From the NCBI GenBank assembly GCA_030770425.1, contig JASJFT010000005.1:372001-436000 (forward strand): a stretch of 64,000 bases of DNA, written 5' to 3'. Positions 20,514 through 33,854 of this stretch are shown here, piece after piece. The number at the start of each line of letters is the position of its first letter. The first letter of the stretch is position 1. The notes below the pieces were generated by a model. It was not told the origin of the DNA, searched no databases, and saw only the letters and a program-made list of their open reading frames with translations. The stretch comes from Darksidea phi. Its lineage: Eukaryota > Ascomycota > Dothideomycetes > Pleosporales > Lentitheciaceae. The translations under genes were made by a program, and so were the position numbers.

Positions 20514-23500
20514 AGATTAAGAAGCAGGCTACATCGAGACATGAGTCTACTCTGGTAAGCATCTGTCAGATCAGTCCACGGCCCCCCATGTTAACCTCAC
20601 AAGTCTCCCATGATAGCGGATTTCGTCAAGGCGACCGAATCAATAGCTCTCTACCAATTACCTGCTCACCTCGCGTCCTTTCCGAAGCTATGGCCGTTTC
20701 CCCGCGGAGATACGTATCACTGGATACCTGTGCTGAATCGCTTCGATCGCATATTAGAGCTATTCAACCTGGAATATGGGCTGGTTGACGGACCGCAGAC
20801 GCAGCCGTTCCAGCGACGCTTGCTGCTCAAGGGCGATGCGGACGAGGGCAGCACTCTGGAGCTGCCTACCGCTGATGTTCTGGACAAGCTGGACATATCG
20901 GAGGACGGCGACCGGATACTCGTCGAGCACATCCTCGGTTTCACGCGGGTGCTCCTAGAGAACTGCGGCAATCGGAGCCTGTACTCCAGCAGTGGACACT
21001 TGGACAAGCTGCTCAATACCACGTCCATCTCTCTACTGAAGGCGACGCTCCGCTTGACGCTCCGCCTGTCCCAACGCTACCATGCTGCCCGCGAGCGACC
21101 CGCGCCGGCGACGCTACACGCGACACTACTGGCTAGCCATTACAACATCAGCCTCGAGAAGATGCAGCGGTTGGCTAGCCCCTTTGCAAAGGGCCCCGCG
21201 ACTGCCGCGCCGCTGTTTGCCACGCCGGCAGGAAAGGCCAAGGAAAAGACCTCAGGAGAGCGTCGCAACGAGACCGATAAGGCCAGTGCTGCGGACATGG
21301 TTGGTTTGTTCGCACTTCCAGAGTCAACGGTGCAGCAGGAGTTTGGCGGCGTCTCCATCTCCTACTACGAGTCAGCATCTACAACCGAGGAGAACACCAA
21401 GCCGACCTCTACGGATGCGCCCGCTACTCCTACGCCAACACGCCGAACTTCCAACCTAGGGGTTCAGCACACCCCGCGCCAGCCACAGGGATCTAGTTCA
21501 GCGGATTCTCCAATCACCCCTACCTTTACGCCTGGCGATTTTGGTGGGACCCGACCCACTGGTGCGAAATCATTCGAGCTATCCGCCGAGTCTCTGTCTA
21601 GGTCCGACATCCACGACCTCTTGAAGCGGGCCCTTGCAGAGCTTCCGGATAACACACACTATGAACTACTGCACAAGCTTCGGATGGCCAAAACTCTTGT
21701 GGCTGGGACACCGGGCCGTGAGGATGCTGTCGCTATCCGCATGCTCTCCATTGCTAATCTTGCGTATGTGTACGCCGAGAAGGACTTCCATGCGCGGCTC
21801 GGCCAGCAAGACGCGGATGAACCACGCCGATTGCAGTGGGCCTGTCAGCTTTCGGAGCTGGTGCATCCACCCGGTAGTCACCAGGAGGCTGTTTCAACAG
21901 AGCTGCAGACGTACGCCTTGAATACTTTAGAGGCTCTCGCTAAGCACAAGGCTAAGTCTGCTGACATCTGCGCTTCTCTCAGTGTCAATGTCAACCACGG
22001 AGTGCTGTTTTACAATGTCCGCAAACTGGTCGCAGAATTGGCTGTCGAAGATGACTCTAAAGGCAACTCTGAACACGATGAGTGGCGGGAAGCGCTCTTC
22101 TCTCTTCTCAATACTCTGCCCACGTCTCAGGCACGCACCGGCGACGGCATGGTCTCCGCTGGTCTGTTGGAGATTTTGGTAGATGTTCTCAAGCTCCGAA
22201 CCAACAAGGCAGAGCGTAACCACCCAAAGATTCTCAACTTCCTTGACACGTTTGTGTATAATCTTCGTGAAGCATTCCAGGCATTGGTCGATGCCAAGGG
22301 GCTGGAAATCATCGCTGATCTGGTGTTCTACGAAGTCAGCACTTCCCAGAAGCTCGCCGAAGAAGGCAACGGAATGCCCAAAGAGTACAAAACACAGCTC
22401 ACCGACTACCAAATCCCCTTTTACCATCAGCAGACTCTCCGATGGCTATTCAAGTTCATGAACCACATGATGACTCACACGGGGGGAGGCAACTTTGACC
22501 GCGAAATGCGGAACCTGATCGACTCGATTCCCCTCCAACGTGGACTTGAGACTGTCCTATCCAACGCGGGCGTTTACGGATCTACTGTCTGGAGTATGGC
22601 CGTCAACATTCTGACAACATTCATCCACAACGAGCCTACCAGCTATTCCGTCATCAACGATGCTGGACTTAGTACTGCATTCTTGGAAACAGTATCTGGC
22701 GAGAAGATCCCCAAGCCTTCTGAAGCCTCCAATGAAGACGCGGGCTTGTCCAATCAAGTTCCAGCGCCACCGAAACCGAGCCAGGTTTACCCAGCTCGTG
22801 ACGAGAGCGAGCAGCTTGCCTCAGGCATTCTTCCCGTGGCCGAAGCCATTTCTACTATCCCGCCTGCATTTGGAGCCATTTGCCTTGCCGAAGCTGGTAT
22901 GAAGCTCTTCCGATCGTCGACCGCTCTGCAACACTTCTTCGAGATCTTCGAGAGCGCTGCTCACGTCAAAGCCTTGGACCCAGATCCAGATGTCCCGACA
23001 ATTATTGGAAATTCATTCGACGAGTTGGTGCGACATCACCCGCAGCTCAAGGACCTAGTCTTGTCCTCGTTGAGCGAGATGGTGGCACGAGTTGTCCGGT
23101 TATGTTTCGACAAGGCTGCAAAGGACGGTGCTGGGGCAAAGCTGTACTACGAGCACCCGGATGGAAAGATCCACGTGTGTGGCGGTCGTCTCGCGCTCGC
23201 CGGCCCCGAGGGCTTTATGCACAAAACCTTGTCCCAACGTGCGAGCAACGAGCCCGACGTTGAAATGCAGGGTGCGCAGAATGAAGACGCTATTGTGTCC
23301 GGAAAGCCGGCCACTCTGGACGAAGTTATTCAGACCGAAAACAGTACTACTGGCCCAACGACAAGTCAATACATTAGCGTTGTGTGTCGTTTCCTCAGCG
23401 GCTTCTTCGCGAACCACGCAATGTGCGCTGCGTACATCGACGCAAATGGTGTTGAATCGATTCTCGACCTCGCTACCCTGCCATGCCTTGATGCCAAGTT

Positions 23501-26500
23501 CAACGAGGCCCGATCATCCCACGAAGACTTCGACCGTGTCGTACAGGTCCTTGTCGAGCAGAAGCCGCACATCACAGTGCCCGCAATCCTGAAGCGCACC
23601 CAGCAAGCTCTGGACCGCCTTGAGCCGTTGATGCGCTGCAATTACCAAGGCGGTGCCGCCTTCTTTGCCCCCTTCACTGGCCCTGGTACTGTGACCGGAG
23701 AAGAACGAGACGTCCACAGACATGGAACGGATTACGTCAAGTCTCTCCTCGTAGTTCACACGCTCGTTTCGGCTCTAACAACAACATTTCAGAGTCAAAT
23801 GTTCAACACGAGGTCGAGTCACAATGTCTCCAGCCAAGTCAATCTCGCGGATATGTACGCACGACTAGTTGATAGTTTGGGTCGACTCCATAGAAGCTGC
23901 GTGTGGGAAGAAATACTCTTGCAAAAGAGCATGCCGGCCGAGTGGGAGAAAGAAACCCGCATCAAGAGCTCAGGGTTTGGCATGATCGAGGCTGACAGTG
24001 TATTCCAACTCGAAAACAACGCCAGGCCATCGGACAATTACAGCGGGTCGAACAACGGAGAGACTGCAAATGGCACTGTCCCTTCTTCTGGCGATACTAC
24101 GACCCCGAACCAAAACAGCGCGCGCTTCAAGAACACTCAAACTCTGCGTTACCTTCTTAGCAAGATACCCACCGGTATCGCACCTTTTTTCCAATCACTC
24201 GGCAAGCTTCTACTATTCCGTCGTAGCCTAGACTCCTACCAGAAACAGTGCGCTACTATCGTTGCGGACCAGTTGGCACAAGCTGCGATTGACCAACTCC
24301 AATTCGAAGCCCTGAAAGCGTCTGACTCGGCGCAAGAACGCTACGCCTACTGGATTGTCATCTTGACTTCGCTCTCGCAATTGATGATTGATAACAGTAT
24401 GGACCGTGTAAGCCCTCAGGCTTTGACACTGGTCTTGGTGTCTTTTAGGAACTTGGGTGGCTTATCGGTTTTGGCGGATATTCTCAATACTTTCGTTGAA
24501 TCTGCAAAGGGAGTTGTCCGAACGGGTGACGATGCATCAGAAGAGTCTCAACGGCTACTCAATCTCTCTCTTGGTGGCATCAAGATCGTTCTCGCTTTCT
24601 ACGGTCAAATCATTAATGCGAAGGTGATCAACGAAGCTAGTCAGACGACTTCGTTGCAGTCTCGGCCTGATCGTGAGCGCGAACGTCCGGATTTCTTTGT
24701 TGCACCACAATTCATAGTTGAACTGCGGTATGCGGTTACGGAGCCAGTTCGAAAAATTTGGGATTCGGATCTGATCGACAACGCGACAGCTTCGATTGTC
24801 AAGACTTCCATCGATATCTTGAAGACTGTTCTGGATGGCGAAGGAGAACTCGGGGCATACAAGAGTGCCAGTGAAATTCCGAAGCGTAATAAGCCCATCA
24901 TCAGACCTTGGAAGGTACGCAGTCCGGACCACATGCAGCGTCTCAGCGAAGGCAGCCAGTATACCGAGAGTCTCGTCGAGGAGGCTCTATTCAGATGCTG
25001 CGACAATTTGAACACAGCTCGGGAATATTGCCAGAACCAAGCTGAGGACGTGCGTGCCTCCAGGAACCCAATTCCGCAATATGAGATCGACGCTCGCGGC
25101 CCACCTAGTACCTCGCCAAGCCGTGCAGATGTCGTGGTCCCAGAGCCGGTTGATAACGCTAGCATCTCCACCGGTGACGGTACGGGTAATGGCGAAGCAT
25201 CAGAGGCTCCCACCTCGCAAGAGATCGAGATGGAGGATGTGGATGCGTCAGAAGATACCCCACTATCTTCCCACACGCCTGTACCCGAAGAACAACCGGT
25301 CATGGATATGTCTGCCTTGGCACAAAATGGTCTTGCATACCAAAGAAGGACGGTTACTGGAAACGTTGTAGAGTCTGTCGCTATCGACGTTCTAGATAAG
25401 GAACGTGCCCACATTCGAGAGAACCTTGTCGATCGATGTCTCGACATTCTCAATTCACACGATGATGTCACGTTTGAGTTGGCCGACCTCATCTCTGCGG
25501 CTGTCGCGAAGGCGTCCGACCCCGCCGCTATGCGTGCTGAGATTGGGTCTACCTTGGTCCAATCACTCATCTCTTTACAGATGGGAGAAGACTACCGGGC
25601 ACAGGGCAAGAAAATTGCAGCTTCCGCCCACCTTCTTGCTCTCATCATTCAGGACAAAGAGTTTTATGACGCGGTCGTCGATGAGCTCAAAGAGAACTTC
25701 GATATGTTCCTAAACTTTATCAAGGTATTTCCGGAACAGTCAGCTGAAGAATCATCTCCATGGATTGGACAAGTACTCGCCATTGCCGAACGACTACTCG
25801 CCGAGGATCAACTCCCACGAAAGATAGAATGGACACCCCCAACCGGCGACTCGCAAGAGGAGACATCCGTTGAGGAATTACCTGAGCCCATCGTCAGTCT
25901 AGAGGAGAAGAACAAATTGTTTGATGCTCTGATAGAAGTGCTTCCACGTATTGGCAAAGACGAAACTCTGGCTCTGTCGGTGATGCGCATCTTCGTCATG
26001 CTCACACGCACCCGTAAGCTCGCTTTGCGGCTCGCAGAGAAGCGCAATATCCAGAGACTTTTCTTGATGGTCAAACAGCTTGCTGGCATCACGAATGAGA
26101 GCCTTAGGAGCGCCTTCATGATCGTGCTTCGCCATATTGTCGAGGACGAGGCCATGATTCGGCAGATTATGCGGAGCGAGATCCAGTCGATGTTTGAATC
26201 ACGCGATCGGAGGCAGACAGATACAACGGGCTATACACGACAGATGTACTACCTGGCTATTCGTGCTCCAGAAATCTTCGTTGAGGTTACGAATGAGAAG
26301 CTTCAGCTGACACGTTACGACCCTAACCAGAAGCCCCAAGCCTTGGCCCTTAAAAAAGAAGAGACGTCGCCTGCGAGCGGCGATGCTATAGACACCTCAA
26401 AGCCGCCTGGTGACACTGCTGAGAATGGCCAGCCAAAAGAGACCAGTGAATCTGTGACGCAACCTGTTCTCGAGAGGACGAAGACCTCGGATCTGAAGAT

Positions 26501-29500
26501 ACCAGTTGTCGAGAACCCTGACGGCGTCATACACTACCTCTTGTGCGAGTTACTCACTTACAAGGAAATCGATGACAAACCAGAGGTACCGAAGCCTGCA
26601 GGGAAGACTGATCACCCTCAGGAGGTTCCGCAGCCGGCCCCTAGTTCATCACCGGCGCCAGCCACCATGGCCACCGAACAGCCGAAGACCGACAAGGCGG
26701 AGTTCAAGGCTGAGGCTAACCCAATATACGTCTATCGCTGCTTCATCCTCAAGTGTCTCGCCGAGCTTCTCCAGAGCTACAATCGCACAAAGATTGAATT
26801 TATTAACTTCTCCAGAAAGCCCATCCCGAACACTAACACTCCGTCAAAACCACGATCCGGCGTGCTGAACTACCTTCTCAACAATCTGGTGCCCGTAGGC
26901 AGCTTGAACCACGAGGGTGACTTGACATTTAAGAAGAAACTAGCGACATCAACGTGCGCGATTGATGTCATTGTTTCACTCTGCGCGAAGACTGGTGAAC
27001 ACAGTGTTCCCAGAGGTCCGACTCAGCTATCCCCATATGTTGAGAACGAGCCCGATCTCCTGTTTGTACGAAAGTTCGTCCTCGAGCATGCCCTCAAAGC
27101 ATTCAAGGACGCCAGCTCTTCCGAAGAAGCTCTGGATATGAAGTACTCGCGTTTGCTTAGCCTCGCCGATATCTTCTCTAGAATGGTTTCCCAGCGTCCC
27201 AACGGAGACATGCTCAACCAGAACTCCGACCTCACGCCAACTCTCAAGCAAATGGCAAAAATCATGTATGAGAAGAACTTCATTACTGTCTTGACAACGG
27301 CTATATCGGACATTGACCTCAATTTCCCGAACGCGAAGCGAGTTGTCAAATACATCCTAAAGCCGCTCAAGTGGCTGTGCTACGTGGCAATGGACCTGAG
27401 CACTCATTATGAAACTTCTTCGACACCGGATACCACCGATGAGTACGAGATCTCTTCGGCATCTGATGACGAGCCGCTGGACACCACGCGGGAAGAAACC
27501 CCGGATCTGTTCCGCAACTCTACCTTGGGGATGTTCGAGATGAATGACGGTTCTGACTCTTCGCCCTCCGATGATGAGGAGGACGAGGAAATGTATGACG
27601 ACGCCTTCGCCGACGATATGGAATTTGACGAAGAGATTGGCGACAATGATGAAGTAATCTCCGACGATGAGGAGATGGAGATGGAAATGGAACTCGGCGA
27701 AATGGGGCCAATCGAAGGCCTTCCCGGCGATGTCGACGTAGAGATTGAACTCGATGACGAAGGCGACGATTTGGGCTCGGACGACGAATCTCAGGACGAA
27801 GACGATGAGGATGAAGAAGATGACGATGAGGAAGGTGATGATGACGAGGATATGGATGATTTGGATGATTTGGAGGAAATAACAGGCGACGATGAGAATG
27901 CAAGCCTTGCCGACGACCGCGAGGATAGCTGGAGCGGTGATGGCGACTTTCCCGCCATTGGTGATGGAAATCCTAATCTCTCAGCTGGCGCGCTTGGTTT
28001 CGTGCTGGACCCGCCGCAGTTGCTAGAACAGATGCGACAGGATGGCCTAGAGGATTTCATAGACGACGAATTGCAGGACGATGAAGGTACGTCTGTTGGT
28101 TCTCCATATATAGAACTCTGCTGACTGAGGGAAAGATGAAGAGGATGATGAAGATTTCGATGAGGAAGAGATCGTCTATGACCCTGGCCTCGAAGATGAC
28201 GATGAAGGCATGCATGACATACGCTGGGGTTGGGACGAACCTGCTCCACCGGCCGCTCGCCACCCTCATCGACTGAGCCCTTGGATGTTTCCCGGAGGGC
28301 CTGGTGACCGCATTCTAGTCCCGGCGTACCGCTCGCATCGACCTGGTGCTGGCCCACGTATGACAGATGACGGCGTTAACCCCCTCCTCCAGCGATCAGG
28401 CCGCTCTACAGGACGCGGTGGCGACCCTAGCCTTCCTGGCAACCATGGGATGAGCGACTGGGTACATGCGATCGATGCTCGCGGGCCTCGATTGTTCACA
28501 GCCGACAGCCCGGTGTCATTCATTAGCAACCTTTTGAACGCTATGACTCAGGGCACCACTTTGCAACAGGGCGCGTTGCACCTATCCATCAACAATATGC
28601 AGATCGGTTTACCTCCACCATTCGACCCCGGTTTCCGTCGAGATGTACGAGTCCGGGAGCATCCGTTAGGACGGTCCGCCCGTGAAGACCCGCAGTCCGC
28701 CGTTGCCTTTTTGAAGGCGTACACTCACCAGCGCTGGCAAGAAGAAGCACGCATTCTTTACGGACCTGGCGCAACCGAAAAGAGCGGGCGTGTCATCGGC
28801 TCTATCCTCAAGCTCATGGTTCCCCCAGCAATGGAGGCGGCTAAGAAGCGACAGGCCGAGCGGGAGGCTGAGGCCGCCCGTAAGCTCAAGGAGGAACAAG
28901 AGCGTAAAGAGCGAAAGGAGCGCGAGGAACGCGAGGCCAAGGAACGCGAAGAACGTGAGCGACAAGAGCGCGAGGCTGCGGAAGCGGCCGAGGCCGCCAC
29001 ACAAGCAGCCGCCGAAGGTCAAAATCAAGAAGGAGAAGCCCAAAAGGAACCTACGCCTGCCCCTGAACCCGAAGCAATGGAGGGCGTAGAACAGGCCGAG
29101 CCATCAGTGGGACAGACGGAGGAGGCCGAGCCTACACCGCCAAGGCCTCGTGTTATTATGAGTCTTCGTGGTACGGAGTATGATATCACCGAACTTGGTA
29201 TCGATCTGGATTGGTTGGAGGCGCTACCAGAAGATATACGCGAAGAAGTTCTTGTGCAACAAATCCAAGAGCGGCGCGCCGAGGTAGCCCAACAAGCCGC
29301 ACAACGTCCCAGCGAACAATCCAGTGGGGGTTCGCAGCAGCCCACAGACATAGACTCGGATTTCCTCGCTGCCTTGCCACCAGAGATGCGGGAAGAGCTA
29401 CTCCAACAAGAAGCTCAAGAACGCCGACGACGCGAGCGGGAGGAAGCACGTCGGCGTGATGCGGCCAACGTTGCACCGCAGGCAGATGATATCGACCCAG

Positions 29501-32500
29501 CGAGCTTTTTGCGATCTCTAGAGCCTGCTCTTCGGCAAGCTGTCCTTATGGACCAAGATGAAGATGTATTGCGGCAGTTGCCGCCGGAAATCTCCGCTGA
29601 AGCACGAGCTTTAGGAGGTGATCGACGATTGAACCAGTTCGACTTTTCGCCATCTAGCTATCGACGTGGGACGGATCGCCGCGCCACACAGGATGACCCG
29701 ACACAGAAGAAAAAAGCTCGTCCTTGCGCGCAGATGCTGGACAAGGCTGGAGTAGCGACCTTACTCCGTCTCATGTTCATTCCTCAGCAGGGTAGCTCCA
29801 AGGCTAGCCTGACTCAGATTCTTCGATACGTGTGTGAGAATCGCCAGAACCGTGCAGAAGTCATCAGCATCCTTCTCTCCATTTTGCAAGATGGCAGCGC
29901 CGACGTCAATGCTGTTGAGCGTAGTTTCGCACAGCTATCACTACGCGCCAAGCAGGCACAACAGCCCACCGACAAGACTCCGAAAGTTTCACGAAAGAAT
30001 GGAGCTCTTTCCATTAGCTCGGATGTTTCGCCGCTCATGGTAGTCCAGCAATGTCTTAATACGCTTACGCAACTCACCGAGAAGAACCCCGCCGTTTGGT
30101 CATTCTTCCTCACTGAGCACGAGACCGGTGTGGGTATGAAGAGCCGAGGCAACCGCAAGGGCAAAGCAAAGGAGACCAAGGCGACAAAGTTTCCTATCAA
30201 TGCATTGCTAAGCCTTCTGGACCGCAAGCTCATCATCGAAAGCTCTACGATTATGGAGCAACTCACAGCGCTCCTTAGGGCCATCACCGTTCCACTGCAA
30301 GCACTTAAGAAGGAAAAAGAAAAGGCTGAGGCCGAGTCAAAGAAGACCGAGACCACAGTATCTGAGGAGGGTGCAATTGGTGCCGAGGTTGCTGCTACGG
30401 AGCAGTCGACGGTTGACCAACCACAAGGCGATGATACCGAGATGACGACTGCACCCGAAGCTAGCACAATTCAGCCAGACGCGGCTACTGCGGGTGAAGG
30501 CAGTTCAGTTAAGCCCGAGGCATCTAAATCGGAGGACGAGAAGAAGAAGCATCGCCCCCTTACGCCACCTGACATTCCAGAGAGCAATCTTCGACTTGTT
30601 GCTAGGATCCTTGCTGCCCGCGAATGCAATAGCAAGGTCTTCCAAGAGACATTGTCCGTCATCAGCAACTTGTCGCCCATTCCAGGCGCAAAGGAGATTT
30701 TCGGCGAGGAACTACTTGGCATTGCGCAAGATTTGGCTCGTTGTAGCTTGAAGGATCTTGCAGATTTGACAGCTCAAGTCTCAAATGCCGCGTCGCCGAC
30801 GGATGTCCAAAGCATAGCGCTTAGCAAGTTTTCGCCTGCTAGCTCCGATCAGGCGAAACTTTTGAGGGCCCTCACAGCAATTGACTATCTCTTCAATCCG
30901 ACGCGTGACAATAAGGATTCTACCGCAGAAGCACTGGAGCCGGCACAGAAAGACGATATCCTCGTCACCTTGTATCAGGACTCTGCATTCGCACCATTAT
31001 GGAACAAGCTTAGCGAATGCTTGTCTGTCATCCGCCAGCGTGGCAATATGCTCAACATTGCTACAACGCTACTTCCGCTCATCGAGACTCTTATGGTCGT
31101 TTGCAAGAACACGACACTCAAGGAACCACCTTTGAGCAAATTGCTGCCGAAAGAGTTTGCCCTATCTAGCCCGCCCCCCGAGGACCGCATGGAGAACTTA
31201 TTCTTCACCTTTACCGAAGATCACCGCAAGATCCTTAACGATCTCGTCCGCCAAAACCCCAAGCTCATGAGCGGCACGTTCTCGTTATTGGTGAAGAACT
31301 CGAAGGTCTTGGAGTTTGACAACAAGCGCAACTACTTCAACCGCAAAATTCACGCTCGCGGCGAAGCACGACAGCCGCACCCGCCACTGCAGCTTTCTGT
31401 TCGCCGTGATCAGGTCTTCTTGGATTCGTTCAAGTCACTCTACTTCAAGACCGCCGACGAGATGAAGTTCGGCAAGCTCAGCATCCGCTTCCATGGCGAA
31501 GAAGGCGTTGACGCTGGAGGTGTCACTCGAGAGTGGTTTCAAGTTATTGCTCGACAGATGTTCAATCCCGATTACGCCCTCTTCATCCCTGTAGCGTCAG
31601 ATCGTACCACCTTCCACCCGAATCGTCTTAGCAGCATCAACCCGGAACATTTGATGTTCTTCAAGTTCATCGGGCGCATTATCGGCAAAGCTTTGTATGA
31701 GGGTCGCGTGCTCGATTGTCATTTCAGTCGGGCAGTCTACAAGCGCATCCTTGGCAGGCCTGTCAACCTCAAAGACATGGAGACGTTGGATCTAGAATAT
31801 CACAAGTCGCTGCAGTGGATGCTCGAAAACGATATCACAGACATTATCACGGAGACTTTCTCGGTCGACGTCGAGGCCTTTGGAGAATCCGAGACTGTGG
31901 ATCTTATCGAGAACGGCCGCAACATTCCAGTCACGGAAGAGAACAAGCACGATTATGTCCGCCTCGTCACCGAGTATCGCCTAACTGGCGCTGTGCAAGA
32001 GCAACTCGAGCACTTCCTGAAGGGCTTCCACGACATTATCCCTGCTGAACTTGTCTCCATCTTTAGCGAGCAGGAACTCGAACTTCTCATCTCTGGTCTT
32101 CCCGATATCAACATTGAGGACTGGAAAGCGAATACGGAGTATCACAACTACACGCAAAACTCGCCGCAGATCCACTGGTTCTGGCGCGCAGTTCGGTCGT
32201 TCGACAAAGAGGAGCAGGCCAAATTACTCCAGTTCGTGACGGGCACAAGCAAGGTGCCGCTCAACGGGTTCAAGGAATTGGAGGGTATGAATGGGTTCAG
32301 CAAGTTTAATATTCATCGTGATTACGGGAGCAAAGATCGTCTCCCTAGCAGCCACACTTGTTTCAACCGTAAGTCACAGACGCTCATCTATCATGCAGAG
32401 TAACATACTAACACAACATGCAGAACTCGACCTCCCAGAGTACGAAGACTACGAAGCGCTCAAGAAAGCGCTGTACACAGCCATGACAGCGGGCGGCGAG

Positions 32501-32518
32501 TATTTTGGCTTCGCGTAA
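20510..32518 (+). CDS. TOM1: HECT-type E3 ubiquitin ligase of the Tom1/HUWE1 family
   Basis: Four exons, 20510-20554, 20604-28086, 28136-32368 and 32424-32518, give 3,951 residues. A 15-codon first exon (MKIKKQATSRHESTL) leads into the N-terminal armadillo-like region, where FPKLWPFPRGDTYHWIPVLN is the family hallmark; the DUF908 and DUF913 regions follow. A long Asp/Glu-rich tract spans the second intron (27400-28210). Next are a charged helix and two ubiquitin-binding-motif-like repeats (LDWLEALPEDIREEVL and DFLAALPPEMREELLQQ) within the DUF4414 region. The C-terminal ~380 residues are the HECT domain, with the thioester Cys in SHTCFNQ at about residue 3918 and the terminal FGFA. Yeast Tom1 ubiquitinates excess histones, unassembled ribosomal proteins and Cdc6, and influences mRNA export. 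The reading frame is intact over 12 kb. Confidence 0.95.
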
Positions 32519-33854
32519 AATACTTTCGTCAACCGACCTATCGTCCTCGCCGCTCAACATACCCATTTTCAGCAACGGTTTGGTCGAGAATTCCCTTCAG
32601 ACTGTAAATTTCACGCGACACGAATATTGCATTACAGGCGCTTTCTTGGAGACGAGGTGTTACAAATTTGCCTAGCGAGGCGGATGGCTCTGCATTGGGA
32701 GGATCACATCACTTCGTAGGGAAGTGGTTCGCTGCTTTGTATGAGTATTAAATGGGTTTGGAGTTGGTTTGGCGCACACGTGGAAATGGAGATGGCTAGT
32801 CGGACATTTTGGTAGTGGAGATCTGGTAGGAAATGCTCAGTATGAAGACCATGCGGATGGGAGAGATCGAGGAGTGCAGGCCTGGGTCTCTGTCGGACGT
32901 GTGGATTATAGTTCTAGATCAGGGAGTGGATTTTGTGATTTTTCATTTGCTCTCTTATTCACGTGGTCGAGGGGCTCTTCACGTAGATGGTTTAATGGCC
33001 TTTCCTGTGCTCATGATGAGTTCTTTTTGTGTGGCTTCATGATGAATTGTGAGATGCCTTCTATGTAGCGGACGTTAGTTTAGGGGTCTTGGTAGTTGCG
33101 AAATGGTGGAGATGCAAGGATGAGGGCAAGGACACGGTGGTGCGTGTAGGTACGGTCTTCATCTTGAGGCGGTAGTTAAGGGTATTGAGCAGTGATGAGA
33201 GCGTAAGAAACAACTTTGCACTTGTGTGGAAGTGCTAGTGGAGTGTAGCAGGTTGGGTGGTACGTAACTCTGCGGAACAGAATACGTCTCAAATCATCAA
33301 TCGCGTGAGGCTCTTGTAGTACAGCGCTGCTTCTGTTCAAGAAACTATGCTGTTGATGAGCTTAATACAATTGTAGCTTTGGGTTTGGGGTGGATTTACT
33401 GGTGGTGTTTTGAACGAGTGTTGTGGGCGAAAGATATTGTAGTAACGTGGAGAGGTAGGGGTACTAGGGCGATGCAGAGCTGTTAGTAGACGGAGTGTTG
33501 AGTCAGGGTTGTGTTAGGCGACATGGCGACTTTTATGGGCTGTATGGCAAGATGGGTACATGACTATACAGTGTATTGGTAAAAGGACTACTTTTGCTAT
33601 GCATTTTTCGCCGTGAGACTGCGTCCGGGCGCAAATAGAACGTGGATTGCTCGCTGGGAAAATCAGACAAAGAAGGATGGATGATGTAGTTATACAGCTG
33701 AGGCTAAGAATACAGGATGGGGAAATCAAGATTTCGGACGCTTTTGGTGCAAATAGAGAGAGGGAGAGAACGCTCAACTGCGTGGTAGAGGCTGTGACGA
33801 TGTTCGTGGCGCGACAAAAGAGCTACATGAGCTGCTCGTATCCTTCAAGTGATA
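32519..33854. other. 1.3-kb convergent spacer after TOM1
   Basis: It contains the 3' UTRs of TOM1 and the minus-strand ATPase gene. The + strand is rich in TGG/GTG-type steps and poor in C. Short ORFs are not protein-like. No repeat or RNA gene was recognised. Confidence 0.5.

Noticed and set aside
24641..25570. 309-residue minus-strand ORF inside TOM1
   Set aside because: Lies wholly inside the conserved TOM1 frame and shows no domain or codon regularity of its own.
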